A stretch of 64,000 bases of DNA from assembly GCA_037974335.1 (NCBI GenBank), contig CM075760.1, positions 36,961,609 through 37,025,608 on the forward strand. The letters are read 5' to 3'. Within the stretch, counting starts at the first letter, position 1; each line of letters begins with the position of its first letter. Both the position numbers and the translations under genes were made by a program. The notes under the pieces were generated by a model that saw only the letters and a program-made list of their open reading frames with translations, had not been told where the DNA came from and did no database searches. Source of the stretch: Prionace glauca. Lineage: Eukaryota > Chordata > Chondrichthyes > Carcharhiniformes > Carcharhinidae. This document shows, one piece after another, positions 53,933-64,000 of this stretch.

Positions 53933-56732
53933 ATGGTTCTGAGGGACACTTGTGGGTTGAACTGTGTCTGTTTCAATGTAAGGAGTGTGGTAGGGAAAAC
54001 GGATGAGCTTAGGGCCTTGATGTTTGTGAGGCAGTTAGATGTGGTGGCTGTAACGGAGACGTGGTTACGGGAGGGGCAGGACTGGCAGCTGAATGTTCCT
54101 GGGTACAAGTGTTTTAGGTGTGACAGAGGAGGGATGAAGAGAGGAGGAGGGGTGGCACTGTTAGTCAAGGAAAGCATCACAGTAGTGCAGAGGGAGGACG
54201 ATATGGAAGAGATAAGGATTGTGTCAGTGTGGGTGGAGTTGAGGAATAAAAAGGGAGAGATCACATTGCTAGGGGTGTTCTATAGGCCAACAGCCCAAAG
54301 TCAGTGGAGGAAGGCATTTGCAGGGGCATTTTGGACAGGTGCAGGAAGAACAGAGTGGTTGTAGTGGGTGATTTTAATTTTCCTGGAGTGAATTGGAGGG
54401 GGCCTAGAGCTGGGGGTACGGAGGGAGAGGAGTTTGTGAACTGTGTTATGGAAGGGTCGCTAGAGCAGTATGTAACTAGCCCGACTAGGGGAGGGGCTAT
54501 ACTGGATCTAGTGTTGGGAAACGAACCTGGGCAGGTGGGTGAGGTAGAGATACGCGAACATGTGGCGAACAGTGATCACAAGTCCGTCTACTTTAGGATA
54601 AAAATGGAAAGGGACGAGTGCCGTCCGAGTGGGAGTGTGCTGAACTGGGGAAAGGCGAGCTATGGCAGGATTAGGAGGGAGCTGCAGCAAACTGATTGGG
54701 AGGGACTGTTAGCTGGCAAGTCCACGGTTGGCAAGTGGGAGGCATTTAGGGACAAAATGAAATGGTTGCAGGGGAGGTATGTTCCGGTTAAGCGAAAGGA
54801 TGGGAAAGGAAGGATTAGACAGCCGTGGATTACGGAGGATATTGAAGACTTGGTCAGGAAGAAGAGGGAGGCGTATGTTAGGTCAAAACAAATGGGTACG
54901 GAGAGTGCGCTGGAAGAATACAGCGAGAGTAGGAGGGAGCTAAAAAGGGGAATTAGAAGGGCGAAGAGAGGGCATGAGATGGCTTTGGTTGGTAGGATTA
55001 AGGAAAATCCAAAGGCATTTTATTCCTATATCAGAGGCAAGAGAGTAGTTAGAGGGAAAATTGGTCCTCTTAGGGACAAGAGTGGTGAGTTGTGTATTGA
55101 GTCGGAGGGGATGGGGGAGCTCCTGAATGAATACTTTGCGTCGGTATTCACAAAGGAGAGGGGTTCGGAATCGTGTGGTCTCTTGGAGGGAGTGGAGGTT
55201 TATTTGCAGGATATAGTTATTACGAGAGAGGAAGTGCTAGGGCTTTTAGGTAGCGTAAGGATGGATAAAGCTCCGGGGCCTGATGGTATTTATTCCAGGC
55301 TGCTTAGGGAGGCGAAAGATGAAATTGCTGGGCCTCTGGCGCAAATCTTTGTCTCTTCTTTGGACACAGGTGAGGTCCCAGAAGACTGGAGGGTAGCAAA
55401 TGTGGTCCCGTTGTTCAAAAAAGGCAGTAGGGATAACCCTGGGAATTATAGACCGGTGAGTTTGACGTCGGTGGTAGGGAAGTTAATGGAAAAAATACTT
55501 AGGGGTAGGATGTATGAGCATTTGGAGCGTTGCGATCTGATTAGGGATACGCAACATGGCTTTGTTAGAGGGAGATCTTGCCTTACAAATCTGGTGGAAT
55601 TCTTTGAGGAGGTGACAAAAACGGTTGACGATGGGAGAACCGTTGATGTCATCTATATGGATTTCAGTAAGGCGTTTGACAAAGTCCCTCACGGTAGGCT
55701 GGTAGAAAAGGTTAAGGCGCATGGGATACGAGGCCAGGTAGCTAGGTGGATTGAGAACTGGCTGGGAAATAGGAGACAGAGGGTAGCTGTGGAAAGGACC
55801 TTGTCGGGCTGGAGGCCAGTGACCAGTGGTGTGCCGCAGGACTCAGTACTGGAACCTCTCCTCTTTGCAATCTACATAAATGACTTGGAAGAGGGCGTAG
55901 GTGGTGTGATTAGCAAGTTTGCTGATGATACCAAGATGGCAGGGTTGGCGGGTATGGAACTGGATTGTCAGGTGATACAACAGGATATAGATAGGCTGGT
56001 GCAGTGGGCAGATAGGTGGCAGATGGCATTTAATCCTGACAAATGCGAGGTGATGCATTTTGGACAGAATAATGCAGAGAGGAGCCATGAGATTAAAGGG
56101 AGGCCGATTAGGAGTATAAACATACAGAGGGACCTGGGAGTGCAGGTTCACAAATCCATGAAGGTTGCATCACAAGTGGAGAAGGTTGTTAGGAAGGCTT
56201 ATGGGATGTTGGCCTTTATAGGAAGGGGCATAGAGTATAAAAGCTGCTGTCTAATGCTTCAGTTGTACAGAACGTTGGTTAGACCGCATTTGGAGTACTG
56301 CGTCCAGTTCTGGTCACCTTACTACCGGAAGGATGTGGAGTCTCTGGAAAGGGTGCAGAGGAGGTTTACCAGGATGTTGCCTGGCATGGGGGGACTGGGT
56401 TACGAGGAGAGGTTGAAGAAACTGGGACTATTCTCCTTGGAAAGGCAGAGATTGAGAGGGGACATGATAGAAGTATATAAGATAATGATAGAGTTAATAG
56501 TGAGAGACTGCTCCCTAGACTAGATACAAACACGAGAGGTCATCATTTAAGGGTGAGGGGGGAGAGGTATAATTTGGAGGTGAGAAGAAGGTTCTTTACG
56601 CAGAGAGTTGTGGGGGTCTGGAACGCGCTACCGAGTAGGATGGTGGAGGCAGGAGCATTGGACTCGTTTAAGATGCAGTTAGATAGGCACATGAGTGAAA
56701 CGAGAATGGAGGGATATGGTAGGGGATATTAA
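53933..56732 (+). CDS. CR1 ORF2 (endonuclease + reverse transcriptase), two frameshifts
   Basis: Start ATG at 53,933 (MVLRDTCGLNCVCFNVRSVV). The apurinic-type endonuclease shows VTETWL, YRPT, GDFNFPGVNW and NSDHKSVYF. The reverse transcriptase shows DKAPGPDGI, NYRPVSLTSVVGKLMEK, MDFSKAFDKVPHG, a damaged PQDSVLEPLLF (normally PQGSVLGPLLF) and an intact FADDTKMAG. The C-terminus has LVRPHLEYCVQFWSPYYRKD. A one-base loss near 54,290 and a loss of about 8 bases near 56,488 shift the frame. The original end is at TAA 56,730-56,732. It would have nicked target DNA and copied its RNA there; this copy can no longer do so. Confidence 0.9.
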
Positions 56733-57249
56733 ATAGGGTTAAACCTCGGGAGACACCGGAAAGGCAGGCTGTAAGATTGATATTTTTGACTTTATTCCAC
56801 AGGTGGAGGTCCACCTCGTGTCAAACGAGGGGCATTCACACGGCGGGTCGTGCCTGGGCTGCTCTTGGAAGTTCCAGGAGTGGCCTAGAACTTCGTGTCG
56901 GTGTGTGTGCTTGATCCTGGACCGGTAGATGGGCGCCGCAACAGCTCAGTGACTAGCACTGCTGGCTGTGCAGGCACATGGATTTGGGCCTGTGTCTGTG
57001 GGAGTTTGCGCATTCTCCCTGTGGTTGCGTGGGTTTCCTCCGGGCGCTCCGGTTTCCTCCCACACCCCAAAAATGTGCTCTCAGGCTAACCGGTTTTTAC
57101 CAAATTGACACTATTTCTTCCCTGAATCTGACTGAGTAGGGTTCCATTCATAGATATGCAGGGTAGAATAGGTGCAGGGTGATGTGGCGGCGCGGTCTCG
57201 TTGGGCCGAAGGGCCTGTTTCCCGTGCTGGATTGTTCTTTGTTCTTTGT

Positions 57250-57990
57250 TCTTTTTTTTTTGTAGACCTCCATAAGGTCACCCCTAGGCTTTCTACACAG
57301 CCGGGAAAAAGTTCCAGTCTATCACGTTTCTCCTTAAAACACAAACAATCAAGTCCCTATACCCTCCTAGTGAATATTTTCTGAACTCTTTGTAGTTTAA
57401 TAATATCCTTCCTGTAACAGGGTGACCAGAGATGTACGGAGTATTCCGAGTGTGGCCTTACCAATGTCTTGTACAACTTCAACAAGTTGTCCCAACTCCT
57501 TTATTCGCTGTTCTGACCAAGGAAACCAAGTATGCTGATTTCATTCCTCACAACTCTGCCCAACTATGACTCCACTTTCAAGGAGCTATGAACATGTACT
57601 CTCCCAGATTTCTTGGTTCTCGAACCGTCCCCAATGCCTTAGCATTAAGTAAGTGCTGCCCTGGTTCGATCTATCAAATGCATCACCTCGCATTCATCTA
57701 AATTAAACTCCATCTGTCATACATCAATCCACTGGCCCAATTGATCAAGATCCCATACAATTAGAGATAACCTTTTTTTCACTATCCACTATGCCACCAA
57801 TCTTGGTGTCAACTGAAAACTTAGTAACCATGCCTCCTAAATTCTCATCCAAATCATTAATATAAATGACAAATCACAATGGACCCACCCATGGTGCTGG
57901 AAGTCACAAGTTAATTTCTCCAAGATTTTGGGTTCAGACTTTCCCCATTTCTTTCACTGATGCGATGCTGACAGCTCTACATTTCCAGGT
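57250..57990 (-). mobile_element. Older minus-strand LINE-type repeat, right part
   Basis: 'tagacctccataaggtcacc', 'ttccagtctatcacgtttct', 'agtgtggccttaccaatgtc' and 'accaatcttggtgtcaactg' continue the consensus order broken at 52,641. The two parts together make one repeat of about 1.1 kb interrupted by the CR1 element. Confidence 0.8.
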
Positions 57991-58392
57991 TTAAAATGTT
58001 TTCCCTTACGGACAGGCTGGGAGGACTTTTGCATAATGTGTTCCTTTCTTTGTCCCAATCCCATATCCCAGCAACATTGAAAGATACTGGTCAACCCTCC
58101 CGGCATTTCCAAAATTCCTTCCGTCAGGAACGCTCACACAGACACAGACTTATTCTGTGATGCATTGACAAAAATATGTTTTGAATGAAAAATATTAACC
58201 TGTTTGTTCAGTGACTGTAATTAACGTCGGAATTAATTCAACCAGTCCTAATCGTTTCTCTGGAGCATTCCCATCCAGGCTTCATAAAGGAGTTATGCAC
58301 GGTGTCATTGGGAGTGTCACAGTGATAAGCGGCTCCACAGAGAGGGAGTCGAGGTATCAACATTGGGAGAGAGAAATTGCAAGCTTTCTGCA
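57991..58392. other. Upstream flank of the receptor gene
   Basis: Unique sequence that should contain the 5'UTR and promoter of the receptor, but no TATA box or clear start can be named. A 63-codon frame at 58,211-58,402 looks incidental. Confidence 0.4.
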
Positions 58393-58609
58393 ATGGACCT
58401 GAATCCAGGAAAGGTAGATCTGGACTTTCCCACAATGGATCAGCATCTGAGGGGCACAGATCTGAATGTTACAACAATTGAGAGGAGTTTATACTCGATA
58501 CTTTACACACTTTCTCAAGATTGGCTGCCTACAATTCATCGTGTTGAATATGTCCTGAAACTGATTCGATACATTTACTATCCAATCTTGGCTATTGTTG
58601 GTGTCCCCG
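58393..58609 (+). CDS. GPR139-like class A receptor, exon 1
   Basis: ATG at 58,393 starts MDLNPGKVDLDFPTMDQHLR. The 72-codon exon encodes an extracellular N-terminus with one NVT glycosylation sequon and the first half of helix 1 (LIRYIYYPILAIVGVP). It ends in phase 1 at 58,609 before GTAAGT. Joined to exon 2 the helix reads YPILAIVGVPVNIITIVTLM, exactly as in the large GPR139-like families of fish, whose first intron falls here. An upstream extension of the frame lacks an ATG, so this start is preferred. Product with exon 2: 372 residues, close to the usual 350-380. Confidence 0.88.
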
Positions 58610-59004
58610 GTAAGTTTATCCACTGATTATGAATGATGTAGCCCGTGTTTAACTCTGCCACTCTTGCCGTCTGCTCTACCCCGTTTGCAACTGATGCTTG
58701 TGGTCTGCGTCCTTATTGAGTTATCACATCTACAAAGCGTGGATCACTATGATAATGCTGCCTATGCTGTGGGGTTTAATTTGTAAAGATGTAAAAGATG
58801 TTTAGGAAGATGAAAAAGAATTGTGAAAACCGGTAGGAGGTGGAAAAGTGTGCAATCTCTTAAAATGTGTTTTTGTTTGACGCTGAGATGTTTAAATTGC
58901 TGAATACACAGAAACTTTAAGTTGTAACACTTATTCCAGAGGCCAAAAACATAGGGGTTGCCTTGGTAATGGGCACGGCAGGTTTTGCATTGTGGTCAAC
59001 ACAG
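58610..59004. other. Receptor intron, proximal part
   Basis: Unique AT-rich intron, no element recognised. Confidence 0.5.
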
Positions 59005-59830
59005 TCCGAAGTCTCACAACACCAGGTTAAAATCCAACAGGTTTATTTGGCACCATTGGCTTTTGGAATGTTGTTCTTTCTTCAGGCGAGTGGGTAGCTG
59101 TGTTCAAAAATAGGACATGTAAAGACACAAACTCAATTAACAAAATAATGGTTGGAATGTGAGTCTTTACGGGTAAACAAGTCTGAAAGATACAGACAAT
59201 GTGAGTGGAGAGAGGGTTAAGCACAGTTAAAGAATTGTGTATTGTCTCCAGCCAGCGCAGTTGGTGAGATTTTGCAAGTCCAGGCAAGTGGTGGGAGCTA
59301 CAGATAATGCAACATAAACCCAAGATCACGGTTGAGGCCATACTTGTGTGTGTGGGAGTTGGCTATCAGTGTCTGGTCAGCGATCCTGCACTGCTGTGTG
59401 TCATGAAGGCCACCTTAGAGAACGCTTATCTGAAGATCTGAGATTGAATGCCCGTGACTGCTGAAGTATGGCCCAACTGGAAGACAACATTCCTGGTGAT
59501 CGACAATCCTGGGTTTGCAAAATCTCAGGAGCTGTCCTGGCTGGAGACAATACACACCTCTACTACCTGCGCTTGGCCCTCTCTCCACTCACATTGTCTG
59601 TATCTTTAAGACTTGATGCCTCTAAAGACTCACATTTCAACCGCTATTTTGTAAATTGAGTTTGTGTCTTTATATGCCCTGTTTGTGAACAGAACTTCCA
59701 CTCACCTGATGACGGAACAGCGCTCCAAAAACTTCTGCTGCCAAATAAACCTGTTGGATTCTAACCTGGTGTTATGAGACTTCTTACTGTACTTACCCCA
59801 GTCCAACGCTGGCATCTCCACATCATGGTT
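59005..59830. mobile_element. Inverted pair of Penelope-like element fossils
   Basis: The left arm (59,005-59,290: 'tctcacaacaccaggttaaa', 'ggtttatttggcaccattgg', 'gagattttgcaagtccaggc') is mirrored by the right arm (about 59,505-59,825: 'gggtttgcaaaatctcagga', 'ccaaataaacctgttggatt', 'ctggcatctccacatcatgg'). Between them 59,290-59,500 resembles part of the GIY-YIG segment of the 40.45 kb fossil ('tgtgtgtcatgaaggccacc', 'gaatgcccgtgactgctgaa'). Decayed on both sides. It lies in the receptor intron. Confidence 0.8.
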
Positions 59831-60409
59831 TTGCATTGTGCCAGCCGATAAATTTAAATACAACACAAAGCTAAAAGGACTCATTTGAAGTTATTGTTGC
59901 CAACTTCGAGCCAATCTGAGTCCAGGGTTGTTGATAGGTCATTAGGATTTTATAAAAAAAACACACAGAACTGCCTTCAGGGCAGATCCACCAGTGCTTG
60001 AGCCAGGAGTACAACCAGAAGCAGAGCCCGATCACCTGAAGCAGTTAGATTTAACACAGACATGGAGAGAAATTATTTCTCTCAATGGAAGGTGAATCTT
60101 TTGAATTCATTACCTGAGGATACGGCGGGTGTGAGGACTTGATGAAATTGAGGAGACAGAGTCTCACCCTGGGCCATTCCAAGCTCCCTCAAACCCCAGC
60201 AGCTTCTTATTTATACTGAGTCAGCTGACCACCACATCATTTTCTCATTGGTTAGATAGCTTACAGCTTGTTCACATTGGTCACTATAACAGATCCAATG
60301 TGAGTCTGTCGGTTGTTACATTGGTTCCATTCTAACATTCCACTCCAACCCGCTTCTCTCACGACCTGATCCCTGAAAACCCAACCAACCCAAACCCATC
60401 ACTTCGCAG
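59831..60409. other. Receptor intron, no clear feature
   Basis: Parts (59,985-60,150) resemble a diverged dispersed repeat, but no family can be named. No exon. Confidence 0.4.
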
Positions 60410-60990
60410 TTACTGTGACCCCACCAGTTCACCAGCTCCTCCGTCTCTTCCTTGTTCGTGGTGTCATCGTTGCAGTGGTGTCATCAGCAAACTTGGATAT
60501 CAAGTTGGAGGGGAATTTGACCATACAAGTCATCGGTGTATAAGGAGTATAGTGGGGCTGAGGACACAGTGTTGTGGGGCACCGCTTATGAGGATGATTG
60601 TGGAGGAGGTGTTTTGACTGTCCTTATTTATTGTTGTCTGTCAGGTTCAATTTGCAGAGATAGGAGCCTAGGCCCAGGCCAGAGACTTTGTACATGAGTT
60701 TCATTAGAACAATGATGTTAAAGGCTGAGCTGTCGTCGACAAACAAGAGTCAGTGTTGCAATATTGACTGTAGGGCCAGGGCGATGGCATCTGTGGTCCT
60801 GTCTTGGAAATAGGTGAACTGTAGTGGATCCAGGCAACCTGGGAGGCTGGAACTGATTCAAGCCATGACAAATCTTTTGCTACATCACGTGATATTGGAT
60901 ATAAGTGTCACTGGACAATAATCATTAAGGCAGGCTGTTTGGTTTTCTTTGGTAGCGGCCTTGGTTTGAGTTTTTCTTACCTGGTGCACA
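60410..60990 (-). mobile_element. Minus-strand L2/CR1-like LINE fragment
   Basis: Plus-strand phrases 'gtggtgtcatcagcaaactt', 'gctgaggacacagtgttgtg', 'aaaggctgagctgtcgtcga' and 'gtcctgtcttggaaataggt' follow the complement of a reverse-transcriptase palm. 'aaggctgagctgtcgtcgac' is the inverted (V)DDSSAFN-type region of L2-like elements. No open frame survives. Confidence 0.6.
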
Positions 60991-61546
60991 GATCAGGAAC
61001 TTTCCTACTGAGAGAGGACTCGCTGAGCTTCACTGGTCCAGTAGGTCATAGTGGGCCAGCTGCAAATACACTGGACACATTGGACACTAGTATAACAATG
61101 AACCCTGAAGCTTTGAAAGCAAACCCTGATAGTTGAGTTCTGTGTCATTCGAGTGTCAGATAATGATTTCTACCTGTATTGTGCGAATGGCGGCCACAAC
61201 GTTGTGGTCTCTCTACGGGCTTTTTGTAAATATAACAGAGATTCTGAGCTGTCAAGGCATTAGGAACTCTCTCTGCCAACTGCTGTTAGTTTCCAGAGGA
61301 AAGGGTGAAACCAACACTGTTTGGTACCAGCCCTGCTACAGGGGTTGTCAGTAGCTATCTGAAAGGTGACAAATTACATACAGGACTCCACTCTGAATTT
61401 TCTGACAGGGTTACCCCCACAACCTTCTCACTCTCCAAATCCCCCATACGTTAGAGAGATTATTTACCTGCAGCTGAGTGACGGTCAATGTTGAGGACCC
61501 CCGGAAAACTCTTTCCAAAATGTATACTATTTTGGCCCTACCATGG
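60991..61546. other. Receptor intron, no clear feature
   Basis: Two short open frames (60,939-61,136 and 61,133-61,354) have no domain or exon boundaries that connect to the receptor. No repeat recognised. Confidence 0.35.
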
Positions 61547-61725
61547 AGCATCACGGTGGCACAGTTGTTAGCACTGCTGACTCACAGCATCAGGGACCTG
61601 GCTTCAATCCCAGGCTCGGGTCACTGTCTGTGTCTAGTTTGGACCTTCTTCCCGTGTCTGGGTGGGTTTCCACCAAATGTTCCACTTTCCTCTCACGATC
61701 CAAAAGACGTGTTGGATCATAAAAA
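61547..61725 (+). mobile_element. tRNA-type SINE, head and body
   Basis: Head 'catcacggtggcacagttgt' and 'ggcttcaatcccaggctcgg' (degenerate B box), body 'tcactgtctgtgtctagttt', 'cacgatccaaaagacgtgtt'. It is cut off near 61,725 where the CR1 fragment begins. Confidence 0.8.
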
Positions 61726-62702
61726 TAAAAAGAGGGGTCTGTACTGGGACTCTTTAGGTTTGTAATTTTCATAGGTGACCTGGATAAGAAATTGGAGGGA
61801 AGGGTTAGTAAGTTTGCCGACGACACGAAGGTTGGTGGTGTTGTGGATAGGCTGGAGGGATGTCAAAAGTTGCAGCGTGACATAGATAGGATGCAAGACT
61901 GGGCGGAGAAGTGACAGGTGGACTTCAACCCGGATAAATGTGTAGTGATCCATTTTGGCAGGTCCAATGGGGTGAAGGAGTATAATATCTAAGCAGTGTC
62001 GAGGATCAGAAAGACCTTGGGGTCCGGGCCCATAGGACTCTCAAATCAGCCTCGCAGGTGGAGGATGTGGTCATGAAGGTATATGGTGTACTACCCTTCA
62101 TCAATCGACGGATTGAATTTAGAAGTCGGGAGATAATGCTGCAGCTTCATAAGACCCTAGTCACATCCCATTTGGAGAACTGTGCCTAGTTCTGTTCGCC
62201 TTATTACAAGAAAGATGTGGAAGCTATTGAAACGGTGCAGAAGAGATTTACAAGGATGTTGCCAGGATTGGGTGGCATGCCATATGAGGATAGGTTGATG
62301 GAGCTTGTTTTTTTTCTCTCTGGGGAGACGAAGAATGAGAGGTGACCTGATAGAGGTTTATAAGATGTTGAGAGGTATCGATCGCGTGGATTCTTGGAGG
62401 CTATTTCCCAGGGCTGAAATGGTCGCTACGAGAAGATACAGGTTTCAGGTGCGGAGGAGTAGGTACAGAGGATATGTCAGGGGGAAGGTTTTCACTCAGA
62501 GGGCGGTGGGTGAGTGGAATCGGCTGCCGTCGGTGGTGGTGGAGGCAAACTCTTTGGGGCCTTTCAAGCGACTTCTGGATGTGTACATGGGATTTAATGG
62601 GATTGAGGTTTATTGGTAGGTCTAGTAGGTAGGGATATGATCCGCGAAACTTGTGGGCCGAAGGGCCTATTTGTGCTCTCGTGTTCCATGTTCTGTGTTC
62701 TA
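61726..62702 (+). mobile_element. CR1 LINE 3' fragment
   Basis: From the palm ('gggtctgtactgggactctt'; SKFADDTKVGGVVDRL-like codons near 61,810-61,855) through the thumb (LVTSHLENC near 62,160; [20 protein letters not shown] near 62,235) to the open C-terminal frame at 62,305-62,619 (FTQRAVGEWNRLPSVVVEAN). The core gggccgaagggcct lies at 62,655-62,668, followed by a short (TGTTCTA)-like tail. Several frame breaks, hence older than the 48.7 kb copy. It ends 130 bp before receptor exon 2. Confidence 0.88.
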
Positions 62703-62831
62703 TAAAAAGAGATTTAAGTTATTCAGTTTGTGTACACGATATTTTTTAAAATGTTGTTCCATTTACAGTCTAAATTGTCACTTTTCCCCCTGAATCATAC
62801 CTAATGTTATTCTTCATTTCCTTCCTGACAG

Positions 62832-63733
62832 TGAACATAATCACAATTGTGACACTGATGAGCAGAAACTGTGGTCTGTCCAAATGTGTCACTCGTTACC
62901 TGGTGGCCATGTCAGCGGGGGATCTGCTAGTTGTTATCCTCGACCTGATATTGAGACACATTCCCATTGTTTATCAGGAACACTTTTATTTTGTGCGCTC
63001 GCTCCCCGTGTGTAACATCCACGCCGTCCTACTTTACGCTGCCACTGACTGTTCTGTCTGGTTCACCGTCACCTTCACCTTTGATCGATTTGTGGTCATT
63101 TGCTGCCCCAAGCTGAAAAATAAATATTGCACTGAGAAATCAGCGGCTGTGGTTCTGGGAACAGTGACAGTGCTGAGCTGTTTAAAAAACATTTCCTGGT
63201 ATTTTATGTTATTAAAAGGATATGGGCTGGCGAACAATCCCTGGTTTTGTCGCTTCTCATGGGATGTTGTGGAATCTCCGGTCTGGGGAACAATTGAGTT
63301 CCTCCACAACATTCTAACCCCGTGTGTCCCATTCGCCCTGATTCTGCTGCTGAATGCCCTCACCGTCAAACACATTTTAGTGAGCAGCAGAGCCCGCAGG
63401 AGACTCCGGGCTCACAGCAGTGGGGAGAATCCCAAAGACCCAGAGATGGAGAGTCGAAGGAAATCCATAATTTTACTATTTGTTATCTCAGCCAATTTCA
63501 TTCTCTTATGGTCGACATTAATGGTTTATTCAATATGGATTCGGATGTATAATTTGGGCTACCAGTCAATAAGGTTACATCTTTTTGTTATGGAATTGGG
63601 CTTCATGCTACAACTCACAAGTTGCTGCACAAATACTGCCATTTATGCTGTGACACAGACTCACTTCAGACAGCAGCTAAAAGATCTACTGAAATACCCC
63701 ATTACTGCAATTCTTCAACTCAATACACCATAA
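62832..63733 (+). CDS. GPR139-like class A receptor, exon 2
   Basis: The acceptor TTCCTGACAG ends at 62,831 and the exon joins phase 1 from 58,609. It carries the end of helix 1 (VNIITIVTLMSRN), helix 2 with the conserved Asp (VAMSAGDLLVVILDLIL), helix 3 start Cys (PVCNIHAVLLYAATDCSVWF), DRF in place of DRY (TFTFDRFVVICC), helices 4-6, and helix 7 with NTAIY in place of NPxxY. The C-terminus is short (THFRQQLKDLLKYPITAILQ...). CGLSKCVTRYLV and DCSVWFTVTFTFDRF are hallmarks of the GPR139-like group. It acts as a G-protein-coupled receptor in the plasma membrane; the ligand is unknown. The frame is intact to TAA at 63,731-63,733. No link to the Ig cluster is implied beyond proximity. Confidence 0.93.
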
Positions 63734-64000
63734 CAGGAAACTACAACTACAAGACTCCTGACTCTTTCTGTTGGGCATTCATACTGTAAACAACAAAACA
63801 CCCTCACAAAAACAGAAATAGTTACAGAAAGGGAGAGAGAGAGGAGCGTGTTAGCAACAATGTGAGTGATAGAGAGAGACAAATTGGTAGAGAGAGGGAA
63901 AGGCACAAAACAAGGAGGACTTCAATTTGAAGAGTTTCTAACAGGTACAGGGAATAAAGCAGACAGAGAGAAAGAACAAAGACAGAGAAAGGCTCTCACA
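63734..64000 (+). other. 3'UTR of the receptor gene with possible poly(A) signal
   Basis: Purine-rich sequence with an AATAAA at 63,953-63,958, about 220 bases after the stop, a plausible mRNA end. A GA-rich run lies at 63,830-63,880. The window ends in this region. Confidence 0.55.

Larger units (their letters stand above)
52642..57250 (+). mobile_element. Nearly full-length CR1 LINE, about 4.6 kb
   Basis: Parts in order: 5'UTR about 52,642-52,970, ORF1 about 52,971-53,866, ORF2 about 53,933-56,732, 3'UTR to a (TTCTTTG)-like tail near 57,235-57,250. Both ends are fixed by the older repeat it interrupts. The 5'UTR holds a TATA-like 'gtataaaaaagggg' (about 52,804) and ETS-like 'acttccggt' and 'accggaagt' motifs. 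ORF1 has one frameshift and ORF2 two, so this copy is inactive, but the few breaks point to a fairly recent insertion. The 13.4-16.1 kb copies belong to the same subfamily. Confidence 0.93.

Overview
The window is nuclear DNA of a cartilaginous fish, most likely a shark. The decisive evidence is a compact IgM heavy-chain cluster of the elasmobranch type on the plus strand: one VH, two D segments, one JH and one complete mu constant gene, all within about 21.7 kb (29,234-50,923). The surrounding DNA is crowded with elasmobranch-style repeats: CR1-type LINEs, tRNA-derived SINEs, Penelope-like remnants and long CA-type microsatellites.

Layout. 1-18.2 kb holds only decayed repeats: CR1-like LINE pieces, SINEs, a CA array, a GA array, a dispersed block with about 28-nt periodicity, and two younger CR1 copies at 13.4-16.1 kb. 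18.2-28.6 kb holds an old duplication of the region upstream of the Ig cluster. One copy (18.15-19.69 kb) precedes a broken VH relic at 20.65-21.47 kb that is interrupted by repeats; the other (27.05-28.64 kb) precedes the intact VH. 29.2-31.0 kb holds the unjoined V, D1, D2 and J with readable recombination signals (V 23; D1 12/22; D2 12/12; J 23). The J-CH1 intron (11.65 kb) is swollen by a (CTCAC)-rich minisatellite, SINE, LINE and Penelope-like pieces, and a purine-rich GAGCT-containing tract about 1 kb before CH1. CH1-CH4 with the secretory tail run from 42.6 to 46.03 kb. TM1 and TM2 lie at 50.2-50.5 kb, beyond a CA-rich block and a CR1 copy.

All splice junctions of the mu gene keep frame (phase 1 throughout the constant region). 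The gene can make secreted mu (tail with N-glycosylation site and penultimate Cys) or, by using the GGTAAAC donor inside CH4, membrane mu. After V-D-D-J joining the cluster looks capable of encoding a complete IgM heavy chain.

51-64 kb: a nearly full-length 4.6 kb CR1 LINE (ORF1 with a PHD-like/coiled-coil/SGNH layout, ORF2 with endonuclease and reverse transcriptase) sits inside an older minus-strand repeat. A two-exon rhodopsin-family receptor gene related to the GPR139 group follows (exon 1 at 58.4 kb, exon 2 at 62.8-63.7 kb). Its 4.2 kb intron holds an inverted pair of Penelope-like pieces, an L2/CR1-like reverse-transcriptase piece, a SINE and another CR1 copy.

The repeats were recognised from memory of shark repeat sequences and from internal comparison, not by a database search, so family names are provisional and repeat ends are approximate to some tens of bases.
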